Source: Pseudomonas rubra
Lineage (GTDB): Bacteria; Pseudomonadota; Gammaproteobacteria; Pseudomonadales; Pseudomonadaceae
DNA: 64,000 bases
NCBI RefSeq assembly: GCF_028656935.1
Contig: NZ_JAMDGZ010000025.1
Coordinates: forward strand, 1 to 64,000
Direction: 5' to 3'
Below the pieces are notes generated by a model. It was not told the origin of the DNA and ran no database searches. It saw nothing but the letters and a program-made list of their open reading frames with translations. Made by a program: the position numbers and the translations under genes. Positions 40,970-50,411 of the stretch are shown piece after piece (the stretch's first letter is position 1; each line of letters opens with the position of its first letter).

Positions 40970-42352
40970 ATGCTCGACGTTCTTCGTTGGGACTCCGACC
41001 TGATTCACCGCTACGACCTGGCCGGCCCACGCTACACTTCCTACCCGACCGCGGTGCAACTGCACAGCGAAGTCGGCTCCTTCGACCTGCTGCACGCCCT
41101 GCGTGACAGCCGTCGCGCCGTACGCCCGCTGTCGATCTACGTGCATGTGCCGTTCTGCGCCAACATCTGCTACTACTGCGCCTGCAACAAGGTCATCACC
41201 AAGGACCGGGGCCGCGCCGCGCCCTACCTGCAACGCCTGGAGCAGGAAATCCAGCTGATCGCCTGCCACCTGGACCCCAAGCAAACCGTCGAGCAACTGC
41301 ACTTTGGCGGCGGCACCCCGACGTTCCTCAGCCACGTAGAACTGCGCCAGCTGATGGCCCACCTGCGCCAGCACTTCAATCTGCTCGATGACGACTCCGG
41401 TGACTATGGCATCGAGATCGACCCACGCGAGGCCGACTGGTCGACCATGGGCCTGCTTCGCGAGCTGGGCTTCAACCGCGTCAGCCTGGGCGTGCAAGAC
41501 CTCGATCCACTGGTGCAACGGGCAATCAACCGCCTGCAAAGCCTGGAGCAGACCCGGGCGATCATCGAAGCGGCGCGTACCCTGCAGTTTCGCTCGATCA
41601 ACCTTGACTTGATCTACGGCCTGCCCAAGCAGACCCCGGAAGGTTTTGCCCGCACCGTCGAAGAAGTGATCAAGCTGCAGCCGGATCGTCTTTCCGTATT
41701 CAACTACGCCCACCTGCCCGAACGCTTCCTGCCGCAACGACGCATCGACAGCAATGAGTTGCCGGCCCCGGCTGCAAAACTGGAAATGCTCCACAACACC
41801 ATCGAACAGCTAACCGCCGCCGGCTACGTCTACATCGGCATGGACCACTTCGCCCTGCCCGATGACGCGCTGGCAATTGCCCAGGAAGAGTCGACCCTGC
41901 AGCGCAACTTCCAGGGCTATACCACCCATGGCCATTGTGACCTGATCGGCCTCGGCGTCTCGGCCATCAGCCAGATCGGCGACCTGTATTGCCAGAACAG
42001 CAGCGACCTCAATACCTACCAGGACACCTTGTCCACCGCCCAGCTGGCCACCAGCCGCGGGCTGATCTGTACCCAGGACGACCGACTGCGCCGGGCGGTG
42101 ATCCAGCAGTTGATCTGCCACTTCGAACTGGATTTCCAGACCTTCGAGCGCGATTTCACCATCGATTTTCGTGGCTACTTCAATGATCAGTGGCCTGCCC
42201 TGCAAGCGATGCACAAGGACGGACTGATCGAACTGAGCAACGAGGGCATCAAGGTGCTGCCCGCCGGACGCTTGCTGGTGCGCTCGGTGTGCATGGTGTT
42301 CGACGCGTATCTGGACCTGCACAACCGCCAGCGCTTTTCCCGGGTCATCTGA
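40970..42352 (+). CDS. hemN: HemN, oxygen-independent coproporphyrinogen III oxidase
   Basis: This 460-residue cytoplasmic radical-SAM enzyme oxidatively decarboxylates coproporphyrinogen III to protoporphyrinogen IX without oxygen. The cluster-binding motif is C63-x3-C67-x2-C70 in PFCANICYYCAC; HFGGGTPTF and GLPKQTPEGF segments and the HemN C-terminal domain follow. The full length matches HemN proper, not the shorter HemW type. It lies between the cbb3 assembly genes and anr and has a perfect ANR box, so it supplies haem when oxygen is scarce. Confidence 0.95.
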   Translation: MLDVLRWDSDLIHRYDLAGPRYTSYPTAVQLHSEVGSFDLLHALRDSRRAVRPLSIYVHVPFCANICYYCACNKVITKDRGRAAPYLQRLEQEIQLIACHLDPKQTVEQLHFGGGTPTFLSHVELRQLMAHLRQHFNLLDDDSGDYGIEIDPREADWSTMGLLRELGFNRVSLGVQDLDPLVQRAINRLQSLEQTRAIIEAARTLQFRSINLDLIYGLPKQTPEGFARTVEEVIKLQPDRLSVFNYAHLPERFLPQRRIDSNELPAPAAKLEMLHNTIEQLTAAGYVYIGMDHFALPDDALAIAQEESTLQRNFQGYTTHGHCDLIGLGVSAISQIGDLYCQNSSDLNTYQDTLSTAQLATSRGLICTQDDRLRRAVIQQLICHFELDFQTFERDFTIDFRGYFNDQWPALQAMHKDGLIELSNEGIKVLPAGRLLVRSVCMVFDAYLDLHNRQRFSRVI

Positions 42353-42568
42353 CTGCTGAGGTTTTTTGTCGCAGCGCACCTGGGTTTGGGCCAATGAAAC
42401 CGGGACCAAACAGCACTGAACGGCTCTACAGCGCACAGGCTGCGCACCTTCAAGCACATCGCGGTTTTTCTGGCGCCAGCGTACGCCACTAGCGTACAAG
42501 CTGGCCGAAACACCCTGCCCTGAGTTACCCTTACGGCTTATGTGTGCTTTCCCACAAGGATTGAAGAA

Positions 42569-43303
42569 ATGTCCGAGCCAGTCAAACTGCGCCCCCACAA
42601 CCAGGCCCATTGCAAGGATTGCAGCCTGGCGCCGCTGTGCCTGCCCTTGTCATTGAACTTGGAAGACATGGATGCACTGGATGAAATCGTCAAACGGGGG
42701 CGTCCGCTGAAAAAAGGCGAGTTCCTGTTCCGCCAGGGCGACAATTTCGGCTCGGTCTACGCGGTGCGTTCCGGCGCTCTGAAAACCTTCAGTCTCAGCG
42801 ACAGTGGCGAGGAGCAGATCACCGGCTTCCACCTGCCCAGCGAACTGGTCGGCCTGTCGGGCATGGACACCGAAGCCTACCCGGTGTCGGCCCAGGCCCA
42901 GGAAACCACCTCAGTTTGCGAAATCCCCTTCGAACGCCTGGATGAGCTGTCGGTGCAACTGCCACAGCTGCGCCGCCAGCTGATGCGGGTCATGAGCCGC
43001 GAGATCCGAGACGACCAGCAGATGATGCTACTGCTGTCGAAAAAGACCGCGGACGAGCGCATCGCCACCTTCCTGGTCAACCTTTCGGCACGTTTCCGTG
43101 CTCGCGGTTACTCGGCCAACCAGTTCCGCCTGAGCATGTCGCGCAACGAGATCGGCAACTACCTGGGCCTGGCGGTCGAAACCGTGTCTCGGGTGTTCAC
43201 CCGCTTCCAGCAAAACGGCCTGATCCAGGCCGAGGGCAAGGAGATCCACATCCTTGACCCGATCCAGCTGTGCGCCCTGGCCGGCGGCTCGCTGGACAGC
43301 TGA
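42569..43303 (+). CDS. anr: ANR, FNR-type oxygen-sensing transcription regulator
   Basis: This 244-residue Crp/FNR-family regulator binds an oxygen-labile 4Fe-4S cluster. The N-terminal cysteines fit FNR ([11 protein letters not shown]20, C23, C29 by count, plus C116 in TTSVCEIP). A cyclic-nucleotide-like beta roll is followed by the dimer helix and a helix-turn-helix with [14 protein letters not shown], whose Glu-Ser-Arg-type residues read TTGAT. AAGGA lies 8 bases before the ATG at 42569. It should activate hemN and the first cco operon in this window. No ANR box was found in its own 216-base upstream gap. Confidence 0.96.
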   Translation: MSEPVKLRPHNQAHCKDCSLAPLCLPLSLNLEDMDALDEIVKRGRPLKKGEFLFRQGDNFGSVYAVRSGALKTFSLSDSGEEQITGFHLPSELVGLSGMDTEAYPVSAQAQETTSVCEIPFERLDELSVQLPQLRRQLMRVMSREIRDDQQMMLLLSKKTADERIATFLVNLSARFRARGYSANQFRLSMSRNEIGNYLGLAVETVSRVFTRFQQNGLIQAEGKEIHILDPIQLCALAGGSLDS

Positions 43304-43357
43304 GCCTGCGCATAACAGGTATACTGGCGGGCATTGGTTTTTCAGGATACTCGCCTC

Positions 43358-43906
43358 ATGCCCAGCGCCACTTTCGACCTCAAAGCCCTGATCCGCCCGG
43401 TACCGGACTTCCCCAAGCCGGGCGTTATCTTTCGCGACATCACCCCGCTGTTCCAGTCACCGCGGGGCCTGCGCCATGTCGCCAATGCCTTTATCGAACG
43501 CTATGTCGAAACCGACTTCAGCCATATCGCTGCCATGGATGCGCGCGGCTTTCTGATCGGCTCGATCATCGCCCACCAGCTGAACAAGCCACTGATCCTG
43601 TTTCGCAAGCAAGGCAAGCTACCGGCCGACGTGCTCGCCGAAGGCTACCAGACCGAGTACGGCGAAGCCTTCCTCGAAGTGCACGCCGACAGCCTCTGTG
43701 AAGGTGATTCGGTACTGATTTTCGACGACCTGATCGCCACCGGGGGTACCTTGCTGGCCGCTACCAACCTGGTACGGCGCATGGGTGCGCAGGTGTTCGA
43801 GGCGGCGGCAATCATCGACCTGCCGGAGTTGGGTGGTTCACAGCGGCTGAATGAGGCCGGTGTGCCGACCTTTTGCCTGACCGGGTTTTCGCTGAGCGAG
43901 TATTGA
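43358..43906 (+). CDS. apt: Apt, adenine phosphoribosyltransferase
   Basis: This 182-residue purine-salvage enzyme makes AMP from adenine and PRPP. Motifs include [16 protein letters not shown] near the N terminus, [20 protein letters not shown] and the PRPP-binding loop [13 protein letters not shown]. The ATG at 43358 gives the family length; an upstream in-frame start has no support. It is convergent with recR, with a REP hairpin between them. Confidence 0.94.
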   Translation: MPSATFDLKALIRPVPDFPKPGVIFRDITPLFQSPRGLRHVANAFIERYVETDFSHIAAMDARGFLIGSIIAHQLNKPLILFRKQGKLPADVLAEGYQTEYGEAFLEVHADSLCEGDSVLIFDDLIATGGTLLAATNLVRRMGAQVFEAAAIIDLPELGGSQRLNEAGVPTFCLTGFSLSEY

Positions 43907-43910
43907 AAGC

Positions 43911-43965
43911 ATCGCGGGGCAAGCCCGCTCCCACCGGACAGGTAGGAGCGGGCTTGCCCCGCGAT
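43911..43965. repeat. REP palindrome between convergent apt and recR
   Basis: ATCGCGGGGCAAGCCCGCTC arm at 43911-43931 and its exact reverse complement at 43945-43965: 21-bp arms and a 13-base loop. It could shape the 3' ends of both transcripts. Confidence 0.9.
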
Positions 43966-43978
43966 TGAAGTTCGATGG

Positions 43979-44581
43979 TTACAGCGAGATTGGTTTGCGC
44001 CCGGCGAACGAGTGCGCCAGGGTGCCGCCATCGACCAGTTCCAGCTCACCACCCAGCGGCACACCATGAGCAATTCGCGAAGCGACCAGACCTTTGTCGG
44101 CCAGCAACTGGGCGATGTAATGGGCGGTCGCCTCACCTTCCACCGTCGGGTTGGTGGCCAGGATCACTTCGGTAAAGCTGCCCTGCTCCTGGATCCTCGC
44201 CATCAACTGCGGGATGCCAATGGCGTCCGGACCCAAGCCATCGAGCGGCGACAGGTGCCCCTTGAGCACAAAGTAGCGGCCACGATAGCCCGTCTGCTCC
44301 ACGGCATAGACATCCATCGGCCCTTCCACCACGCACAGCAGGGTATCGTCCCGACGCGGGTCCGAACATTGCGGGCAGAGTGCCTGCTCGGTCAGGGTCC
44401 GGCACTGGCGGCAATGCCCAACACCTTCCATGGCCTGACTCAAGGCCTGAGCCAGCCTGGTACCGCCACTGCGGTCGCGCTCAAGTAGCTGCAAGGCCAT
44501 GCGTTGGGCGGTTTTCTGGCCAACGCCGGGCAGAATGCGCAGTGCGTCGATCAACTGGCGGATAAGTGGGCTGAAGCTCAT
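43979..44581 (-). CDS. recR: RecR, recombination mediator
   Basis: This 200-residue protein works with RecF and RecO to load RecA at gaps. It has an N-terminal helix-hairpin-helix ([17 protein letters not shown]), a zinc finger ([16 protein letters not shown], four cysteines) and a Toprim domain with [12 protein letters not shown] and [12 protein letters not shown]. The length is standard. In related Pseudomonas it normally follows ybaB directly; here a 5.4-kb fimbrial operon separates them. Confidence 0.95.
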   Translation of the reverse strand: MSFSPLIRQLIDALRILPGVGQKTAQRMALQLLERDRSGGTRLAQALSQAMEGVGHCRQCRTLTEQALCPQCSDPRRDDTLLCVVEGPMDVYAVEQTGYRGRYFVLKGHLSPLDGLGPDAIGIPQLMARIQEQGSFTEVILATNPTVEGEATAHYIAQLLADKGLVASRIAHGVPLGGELELVDGGTLAHSFAGRKPISL

Positions 44582-44945
44582 GGAAAAAGGCCTGGATGCA
44601 AATAAAGGCGGTTTATACCCCCCCCATGGGCCAGCGTCAAACCCATGCCCATGCTGCCTTTACATTCTGCACTTCCCAGCAAAAACACGCCTGGATATAA
44701 GCTACCGCTCAAGCACCGGCATTAGCATCAACACGGTATTACAACAACCGTTAATACGCTCCTTTATTCCTACAAACACTGACAATTCAAGCCACAGTTT
44801 CTCACCGAGGCGCTCCTACATTAAAACCGTGCGCCCAGCCCCATAATCACCGCACTTTCAACCTCTACAACTTTTACGGGTTGTTTACTTGAAAGCCAAA
44901 CCGGATTACTCAAACACCCATTAAACATCGCTATACGGTACCCAC
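44582..44945. other. 364-base AT-richer region upstream of the fimbrial operon
   Basis: No gene is supported. Base composition is clearly lower in GC than the flanking genes, especially 44690-44945. It must contain the fimbrial promoter and the leftward recR promoter, but no convincing -10/-35 pair, operator or invertible repeat was recognised. Confidence 0.5.
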
Positions 44946-45485
44946 ATGATCACATCCAAACTTGGCGCAGTACTTGCCCTGTCACTGCTTGCAGGCATTA
45001 CAACTACCGCCCAGGCTTCAGACGGCCGCATCGAGTTCACCGGCAACGTGTTTGCTCAGACGTGCACGATTAACGGCGGTTCTGGCGCCAACAACTTTAC
45101 CGTCCCCATGCGCCCGGCGCGCACCGATGACCTGGGCTCCGCGGGCAACACCTACCTGGGGAGTGCATTTCAGATCAGGCTGACCGGGTGCAACCCACCT
45201 GCCGGGCGTATCGACATCGAGTTCCTCACCGGCAGCAGCGTCGACCCTGCCAGCGGCCGCTTGAAAGCCGATGCCGGTGGTGCCGCCAACGTCCAGGTAC
45301 AGCTGCGCAACGCCAACAATGGTGCAATCCATATCGGCCGGCCACAGGGTGAGCAGAACACCATCCCTGTCCAGTTGGCCAACGGCGCAGCCACCTTCAA
45401 CTACTCGGCCCACTACTACGCCACCGGCACAGCCAGCGCCGGGCCAATCGCTACCCGGGTGGAATACCTGATCCGCTACATCTAA
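44946..45485 (+). CDS. Major fimbrial subunit (chaperone-usher pilin)
   Basis: This 179-residue secreted protein has a signal peptide (cleavage near TTAQAS), a conserved cysteine pair (TCTING and LTGCNPP) forming the pilin disulfide, and the C-terminal beta-strand motif ending VEYLIRYI, with the penultimate aromatic needed for chaperone binding. Such subunits polymerise outside the cell by donor-strand exchange. It is the first gene of a four-gene operon. The ribosome site is not obvious. Subfamily (type 1-like) is inferred from the operon. Confidence 0.88.
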   Translation: MITSKLGAVLALSLLAGITTTAQASDGRIEFTGNVFAQTCTINGGSGANNFTVPMRPARTDDLGSAGNTYLGSAFQIRLTGCNPPAGRIDIEFLTGSSVDPASGRLKADAGGAANVQVQLRNANNGAIHIGRPQGEQNTIPVQLANGAATFNYSAHYYATGTASAGPIATRVEYLIRYI

Positions 45486-45552
45486 GCCATGCGGGCAGCA
45501 GCCCCGGCAGCTGCCCCACTCCTCTCGACGGCCCTCACGCGACTGATTGCAC

Positions 45553-46293
45553 ATGACCTCAATCACCAAACTGTTACTCCTGGCAGTGACCTGGCTGAGC
45601 TGCATCGCCACCGTTCAAGCCAGTGTTGTCATCTCCAACACCCGCATCATCTTTCCAGCCGAACAAGGTGAAGCCACCATTGGCCTGGAAAACAAGGCAA
45701 AGAATCCGACCCTGGTTCAAGCCTGGCTCGACGACGGGGACAGCAAGGCAACCCCGGAGACCATCCAGGTACCGTTCATCGTCACGCCTGCCATAGCCCG
45801 TATCGAGGGCGGCAAGGGACAGACCGTCCGCCTGCTGCACAATGGCACGAAAATGGCGCAAGATCGCGAGACCCTGTACTGGTTCAACCTACTCGAAGTT
45901 CCTCCCAAGGCAGAGGGCGAGAATTACTTGCAATTTGCCTTTCGCTCCCGCATCAAAGTGCTCTATCGTCCAGCCAAATTACCAGGTCATGTTAACGAAT
46001 CAGCCAACGCCATCAATTGGACGTTAGTTAGAAGCAACGACAAATGGACATTGAAAGCAGACAACCCCACTGCTTACTTCGTCAATATCGGTCATATTGA
46101 AATTGATTCCAACGGCCATAAGCTGGCATTTGGAAGTGGTCATATCGCGCCCTTTGCCAGTGAAACTTTCAGTGCATCGGAACAACTGAAAACACCGCCA
46201 ACCAGCCCCATCAAGGTGAACTTCACCAGCATCAATGATCACGGTGCCGGCGAAGACAATGCTGCTACTGCGGTTTATTCAAAACCCCTTTGA
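45553..46293 (+). CDS. Periplasmic fimbrial chaperone (PapD-like)
   Basis: This 246-residue two-domain immunoglobulin-like chaperone has a signal peptide ending near VQAS, then VVISNTRIIFPAEQGEATIGLEN. The N-terminal domain has the subunit-binding pattern (LVQAWLDDGD, FIVTPAIARIEGGKGQTVRLL) and the FWFNLLEVPP-type segment as YWFNLLEVPPKA. It folds and caps pilin subunits in the periplasm before handing them to the usher. The ATG at 45553 is used. It follows the pilin gene by 67 bases. Confidence 0.92.
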   Translation: MTSITKLLLLAVTWLSCIATVQASVVISNTRIIFPAEQGEATIGLENKAKNPTLVQAWLDDGDSKATPETIQVPFIVTPAIARIEGGKGQTVRLLHNGTKMAQDRETLYWFNLLEVPPKAEGENYLQFAFRSRIKVLYRPAKLPGHVNESANAINWTLVRSNDKWTLKADNPTAYFVNIGHIEIDSNGHKLAFGSGHIAPFASETFSASEQLKTPPTSPIKVNFTSINDHGAGEDNAATAVYSKPL

Positions 46294-46390
46294 ACCCTAT
46301 GCGCCCGGCGGTTGAACTCCCCGCGACCACCGCGCGGGCACGCTACTGACTGCGGCGCGCTTTTATTACTGTTTAATATTACAGACCCCC

Positions 46391-48973
46391 ATGACTCGCA
46401 CTTGCCCACTTTTTGACTTCCCGGGCGGGTTGACCCGTGGGCGAACCACTATATTCCTGGGTTCGCTCAGCTTCGTCAGCCTGCCGCCGTTAGCCATGGC
46501 CGAGACACCGGAACCATTGGCAATACAATTTGAATCGGCGTTTCTCAGCAACGGCACCGCCTTGGCGGTTGACCTGTCGCGCTTCGAGAAGCGCAACATC
46601 GTTGCCGCTGGCGCGCACAACGTTGAAGTGTTCATCAACCAGCAATGGCAAGGCCGCCTGGATGTTGCTTTCGAAAGCCAAGGGGCAGGCCAGGATGCTT
46701 TCGCCTGTTTTGACCAAGCCTTGCTGCACAGGCTGGGCATTGCCACCGACCGACTTGCCAGCGAACACGTTGTGCAATTAGCGAGCGGCCATTGCCTGCA
46801 CATCGAGGCCATACTGGCCGATGCCTTCAGTGAGTTCGACTTCAGCCGCCAGCAGCTCTCCCTGAGCATTCCACAAATCTGGCTCAAACGCGCCAGCCTC
46901 GACTATGTCGACCCTGGCCAATGGGACAGCGGCGTCTCCGCAGGCTTCATTGGCTACAACCTGAACGTCTACAACCTCAAACCCCGCAACCAACAGGAGA
47001 AACTACAAACCCAGGGATACTTGGGCCTGAACAGCGGGGTCAACCTCGGCAACTGGCGCCTGCGCCATGATGGTGCCCTGAGCTGGAGCAACCAGGGCCT
47101 ACAACACTACCAGAGCCATTCCAGCTATGCGCAGCGGGACATCACCCCCTGGTCATCACAACTGACCCTGGGAGAGACCTACACGCCGGGCGATCTTTTC
47201 AATTCGGTCAGCTTCATAGGGGCGCGCCTGGCCAGTGATGACCGTATGCTACCCCACTCGCAAAGCGGTTTTGCTCCGGTGGTCCGAGGCGTTGCCAACA
47301 GCAATGCGCGGGTAGTGGTGCGCCAGCGCGGGGTCATTTTGCACGAGTCCACCGTCGCACCTGGCGCATTCGAGATCGACGACCTGCAAGCCACAGGTTA
47401 CGGCGGTGACCTCGGCGTCGAGATTACCGAAGCCGATGGTCAGGTGCGCAGCTTCTCGGTTCCCTATACCGCTGTGCCGCTGTCATTGCGCCCTGGGCAG
47501 CAACGCTACAGTACAACCTTCGGCACCCTGCAGAACCCACTTCTGGTGAGCGAGCCGGTATTCGTTGAAGGCAACTGGCAGTATGGCCTGAACAATCTGC
47601 TCAGTTCCTACAGCGGTCTTACTTTCGCCTCCGGTTACGGCGCGCTCCTGCTGGGAGGAGCACTGAACACCAGCCTGGGTGCCTTCGGCCTGGATGTCAC
47701 CCAGGCTCGTACCCATCTACCAGGACTGGGCAGCCAACAGGGCCAAAGCCTGCGCGTGAGCTATGCCAAGACCCTGAACGCTACCGATACGCAAGTCGCC
47801 CTGGCCACTCACCGCTATTCCACCCAAGGTTACTTCAATCTCGAAGACGCCTTTCTCAACCGCCAATACTGGCGCGGCACGAGCCACAGCCTGGACTTTC
47901 TCCATCAACGCAGCCGCAGTGCGCTGACCCTCGGCCAGCCCCTGGCTGAGCGCTATGGCCAAGTGCACCTGACAACCTCGGCAACGCGTTACTGGAACTA
48001 CTCCGGCACCGACGTCAACTACTCACTGGGCTACAGCAACCACTTCAAACGTCTGACTTATGGGCTGTCAGCCGCGAGGGAGCGCAGCGCCTCCGGTCGG
48101 CGCGACAATGTTCTCAACCTGACCTTCTCCCTGCCACTGGGGCCCGATCGGTCCAAAACCCTCAACACCAGTGCCTCACGCAGCCAGCAGGGCCACAGCC
48201 AGATGCAGACCACCTTGAGCGGCATTGCCGACACAGAGAATCGACTGAGCTACGGCGTGACCGCCAGCCACGACCGCCATCATGGCGAAGGCAACAGCAA
48301 CCTGAGCGGCAACTTGCTTTACCGCAGCCCGGTCGCGGAATTAAGCGGCTCCCTCAGCCACGGCAAAAACCTCGCACAGAGCTCATTCGGTGCCCGTGGC
48401 GCCGTTGTCGCCCATGAGGGCGGTATCACGCTGTCCCAGCCTCTGGGCGAAACATTTGGCCTGGCCAGAGCTGAGCATGCCACTGGCGCCCGACTTAGCT
48501 CGTTCACGGCAGCCACTGTCGACCGCCACGGCTACGCGGTAATACCAAGCCTGACACCGTATCGAAGCAACAGGGTCGAGCTCGATCCCAAGGGACTGTC
48601 GACCGATATAGAACTACAGGGCACGGTACAACAGACCGTACCACGGGCAGGCGCTATCCCCCTGCTGGAGTTTCAGACCGTCTCAGGGCGTTCCGCCGTG
48701 ATCCACCTGCTCAAACCAGATGGCCGGGCAATTGCTTTTGGTAGTGTCGTGAAGGATGAAGACGGGATTGAACTAGGCATCGTCGGCCAGGGTAGCCAAG
48801 CGTTCGTACGCGGGCTGAAGGAGCGCGGCACTCTCGGGGTAAGCTGGGGAAACAGCCCGCAACAGAGCTGTACTGCTACCTACAGCCTGACGCAGCACTC
48901 ACCCTCAGGCCTGCGCACTGCCGCAGCCACCTGTGAATCTTCCCAAGGCAGGGAGCCTGACGCCAATGAATAA
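46391..48973 (+). CDS. Outer-membrane fimbrial usher (FimD/PapC-like)
   Basis: This 860-residue outer-membrane pore secretes and assembles pilin subunits. A signal sequence ends near LAMAE; the mature protein starts with the usher N-terminal domain (IQFESAFLSNG, LDLSRFE-type as VDLSRFE). The 24-strand barrel region includes YSLGYSN and the plug segment SNARVVVRQRGVILHESTV (in part). C-terminal domains carry the family pair GRAIAFGSVV and a late cysteine in QSCTATY. Length is standard for the family. The end overlaps the adhesin start by 8 bases. Confidence 0.95.
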   Translation: MTRTCPLFDFPGGLTRGRTTIFLGSLSFVSLPPLAMAETPEPLAIQFESAFLSNGTALAVDLSRFEKRNIVAAGAHNVEVFINQQWQGRLDVAFESQGAGQDAFACFDQALLHRLGIATDRLASEHVVQLASGHCLHIEAILADAFSEFDFSRQQLSLSIPQIWLKRASLDYVDPGQWDSGVSAGFIGYNLNVYNLKPRNQQEKLQTQGYLGLNSGVNLGNWRLRHDGALSWSNQGLQHYQSHSSYAQRDITPWSSQLTLGETYTPGDLFNSVSFIGARLASDDRMLPHSQSGFAPVVRGVANSNARVVVRQRGVILHESTVAPGAFEIDDLQATGYGGDLGVEITEADGQVRSFSVPYTAVPLSLRPGQQRYSTTFGTLQNPLLVSEPVFVEGNWQYGLNNLLSSYSGLTFASGYGALLLGGALNTSLGAFGLDVTQARTHLPGLGSQQGQSLRVSYAKTLNATDTQVALATHRYSTQGYFNLEDAFLNRQYWRGTSHSLDFLHQRSRSALTLGQPLAERYGQVHLTTSATRYWNYSGTDVNYSLGYSNHFKRLTYGLSAARERSASGRRDNVLNLTFSLPLGPDRSKTLNTSASRSQQGHSQMQTTLSGIADTENRLSYGVTASHDRHHGEGNSNLSGNLLYRSPVAELSGSLSHGKNLAQSSFGARGAVVAHEGGITLSQPLGETFGLARAEHATGARLSSFTAATVDRHGYAVIPSLTPYRSNRVELDPKGLSTDIELQGTVQQTVPRAGAIPLLEFQTVSGRSAVIHLLKPDGRAIAFGSVVKDEDGIELGIVGQGSQAFVRGLKERGTLGVSWGNSPQQSCTATYSLTQHSPSGLRTAAATCESSQGREPDANE

Positions 48974-49967
48974 GTGCACGACTGCTGAACGACTTCTCCG
49001 GGTAGCACTGGCCCTTCCGGTCATCACCACCCTGCAACAGGCCCATGCCGATGACAGTAAAACAACCTGTCGCTATACCGGCAGTTCCCGCCCCCAGCTG
49101 GTGAGCATCAACCTGCCTACGCAACTGAGCGTTCCGGCAAACGCCGCAATTGGCAGCGTGCTCTTCGAGCGCAGGCAAAGCGGTGCTCTCATGACGCTGA
49201 ACTGTGCGTCACGCGTGCCCTACTCCCTGGGTTTCTCCAACCCGATCAACCGGCACAATGGTTACATCTATCAGACAACGGCACCCGGCATCGGTATTCG
49301 CGTGCTGATCGAGGGTGGGGACTACGAATACATGAGCTGGCCCAGATTCAATGGCACCACTCCCAGAGGCGGCAACAGCTCCTACACGCCAAGCTTTACC
49401 CTCAGCCTGATCAAGACCGGCACAGTCTCAGGCGGCAGTATCCGTTTACCCTCCCAATTGGCACATGGAACTCTGGCCAACCTGATACCGGAAACCCTGA
49501 TACTTCCCAATACCCAAGTACAGATCGTCACGCCCAATCCAACCTGTAGCGTGGCCCCAGACTCGCAGAACCCTCGAGTAGCACTGGGCAGCCACGCTCA
49601 ACAGTTTTTCAATCAGGTCAACAAAACCACCGCCCCTGTTCCCTTCAATATTCGCCTGAACTGCTCAGGTGGAGGATCGGGTGGGCGACTTTCCGTCAAC
49701 TACACCCTCAGGGACATCCATGCGGCGAACAACAATTCCAGCATCCTCAGCCTGGCGCCAGGCTCTCAGTCAAGCGGCATCGGCATTCAGGTACTGAAGG
49801 CCGATAACAATGTGATTTTCCTCGGTCAACAGCAGCACGCCGGGACAGTCGCTGTCGGCACGTCCAGCTTCAACATCCCCTTGCGCGCCCGGTTCATCCA
49901 GACCGGCTCGCAGGTTCGGCCCGGTAACGCCCAGGGCCAGGCCAGCTTCACCATGACCTACAACTGA
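48966..49967 (+). CDS. Two-domain fimbrial tip adhesin
   Basis: This 333-residue secreted protein has a signal peptide (cleavage near QAHA), an N-terminal receptor-binding-like domain (about 25-190, with C-x-Y start and an NCASRVPYSL segment) and a C-terminal pilin domain (about 200-333) with its own cysteine pair (PTCSVA and LNCSGG) and an ending ASFTMTYN suited to chaperone binding. That layout is typical of FimH-like tip adhesins. The N-terminal domain resembles no receptor class I can name, so the ligand is unknown. It overlaps the usher end by 8 bases. Confidence 0.85.
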   Translation: MNKCTTAERLLRVALALPVITTLQQAHADDSKTTCRYTGSSRPQLVSINLPTQLSVPANAAIGSVLFERRQSGALMTLNCASRVPYSLGFSNPINRHNGYIYQTTAPGIGIRVLIEGGDYEYMSWPRFNGTTPRGGNSSYTPSFTLSLIKTGTVSGGSIRLPSQLAHGTLANLIPETLILPNTQVQIVTPNPTCSVAPDSQNPRVALGSHAQQFFNQVNKTTAPVPFNIRLNCSGGGSGGRLSVNYTLRDIHAANNNSSILSLAPGSQSSGIGIQVLKADNNVIFLGQQQHAGTVAVGTSSFNIPLRARFIQTGSQVRPGNAQGQASFTMTYN

Positions 49968-49982
49968 AAACACGGGCAAAAA

Positions 49983-50008
49983 AATGCCAGGCACAAGCCT
50001 GGCATTTT
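49983..50008. terminator. Bidirectional terminator between the adhesin gene and ybaB
   Basis: AATGCCAGGC (49983-49992), loop ACAA, GCCTGGCATT (49997-50006), a perfect 10-bp stem. A-run on the left (six or more A) and TTTT on the right allow termination in both directions. Confidence 0.9.
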
Positions 50009-50023
50009 CACTGAAGCAGCGCT

Positions 50024-50350
50024 TCAGAACGGCATTTTGAAGCCCGGCGGCAGCTGCATGCCGGCGGTCATGCCGCCCATTTTTTCCTGGCTATTGGCTT
50101 CGACCTTGCGCACCGCGTCGTTGACAGCGGCGGCGATCAGGTCTTCAAGCACTTCCTTGTCTTCCTGCATCATGCTGTCGTCCAGGCTGATGCGCTTGAC
50201 GTCGTGACGACCGGTCATTACCACGCTGACCAGGCCGGCACCGGATTGGCCGGTCACTTCGGCGTTGGCCAGTTCTTCCTGCATCTTGGCCATTTTTTCC
50301 TGCATTTGCTGGGCCTGCTTCATCAGGCCGGCCATGCCACCTTTCATCAT
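50024..50350 (-). CDS. ybaB: YbaB/EbfC nucleoid-associated protein
   Basis: This 108-residue DNA-binding protein forms tweezer-like dimers; the gene typically lies between dnaX and recR. The methionine-rich start [17 protein letters not shown], the central [13 protein letters not shown] and the end [12 protein letters not shown] are all family hallmarks. GAGGTGAT lies directly before the ATG pair at 50350, so the longer GTG start at 50359, which falls within that ribosome site, is rejected. It lies 53 bases downstream of dnaX. Confidence 0.95.
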   Translation of the reverse strand: MMKGGMAGLMKQAQQMQEKMAKMQEELANAEVTGQSGAGLVSVVMTGRHDVKRISLDDSMMQEDKEVLEDLIAAAVNDAVRKVEANSQEKMGGMTAGMQLPPGFKMPF

Positions 50351-50411
50351 GGGGATCACCTCAAGTATTACGTTACGGGGTGCAGCGCGGGCCTGGCCCG
50401 GGCCACTGGTG

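Noticed and set aside
50351..50359. GTG start for ybaB three codons upstream
   Set aside because: The GTG lies within the GAGGTGAT ribosome-binding sequence that serves the ATG pair.
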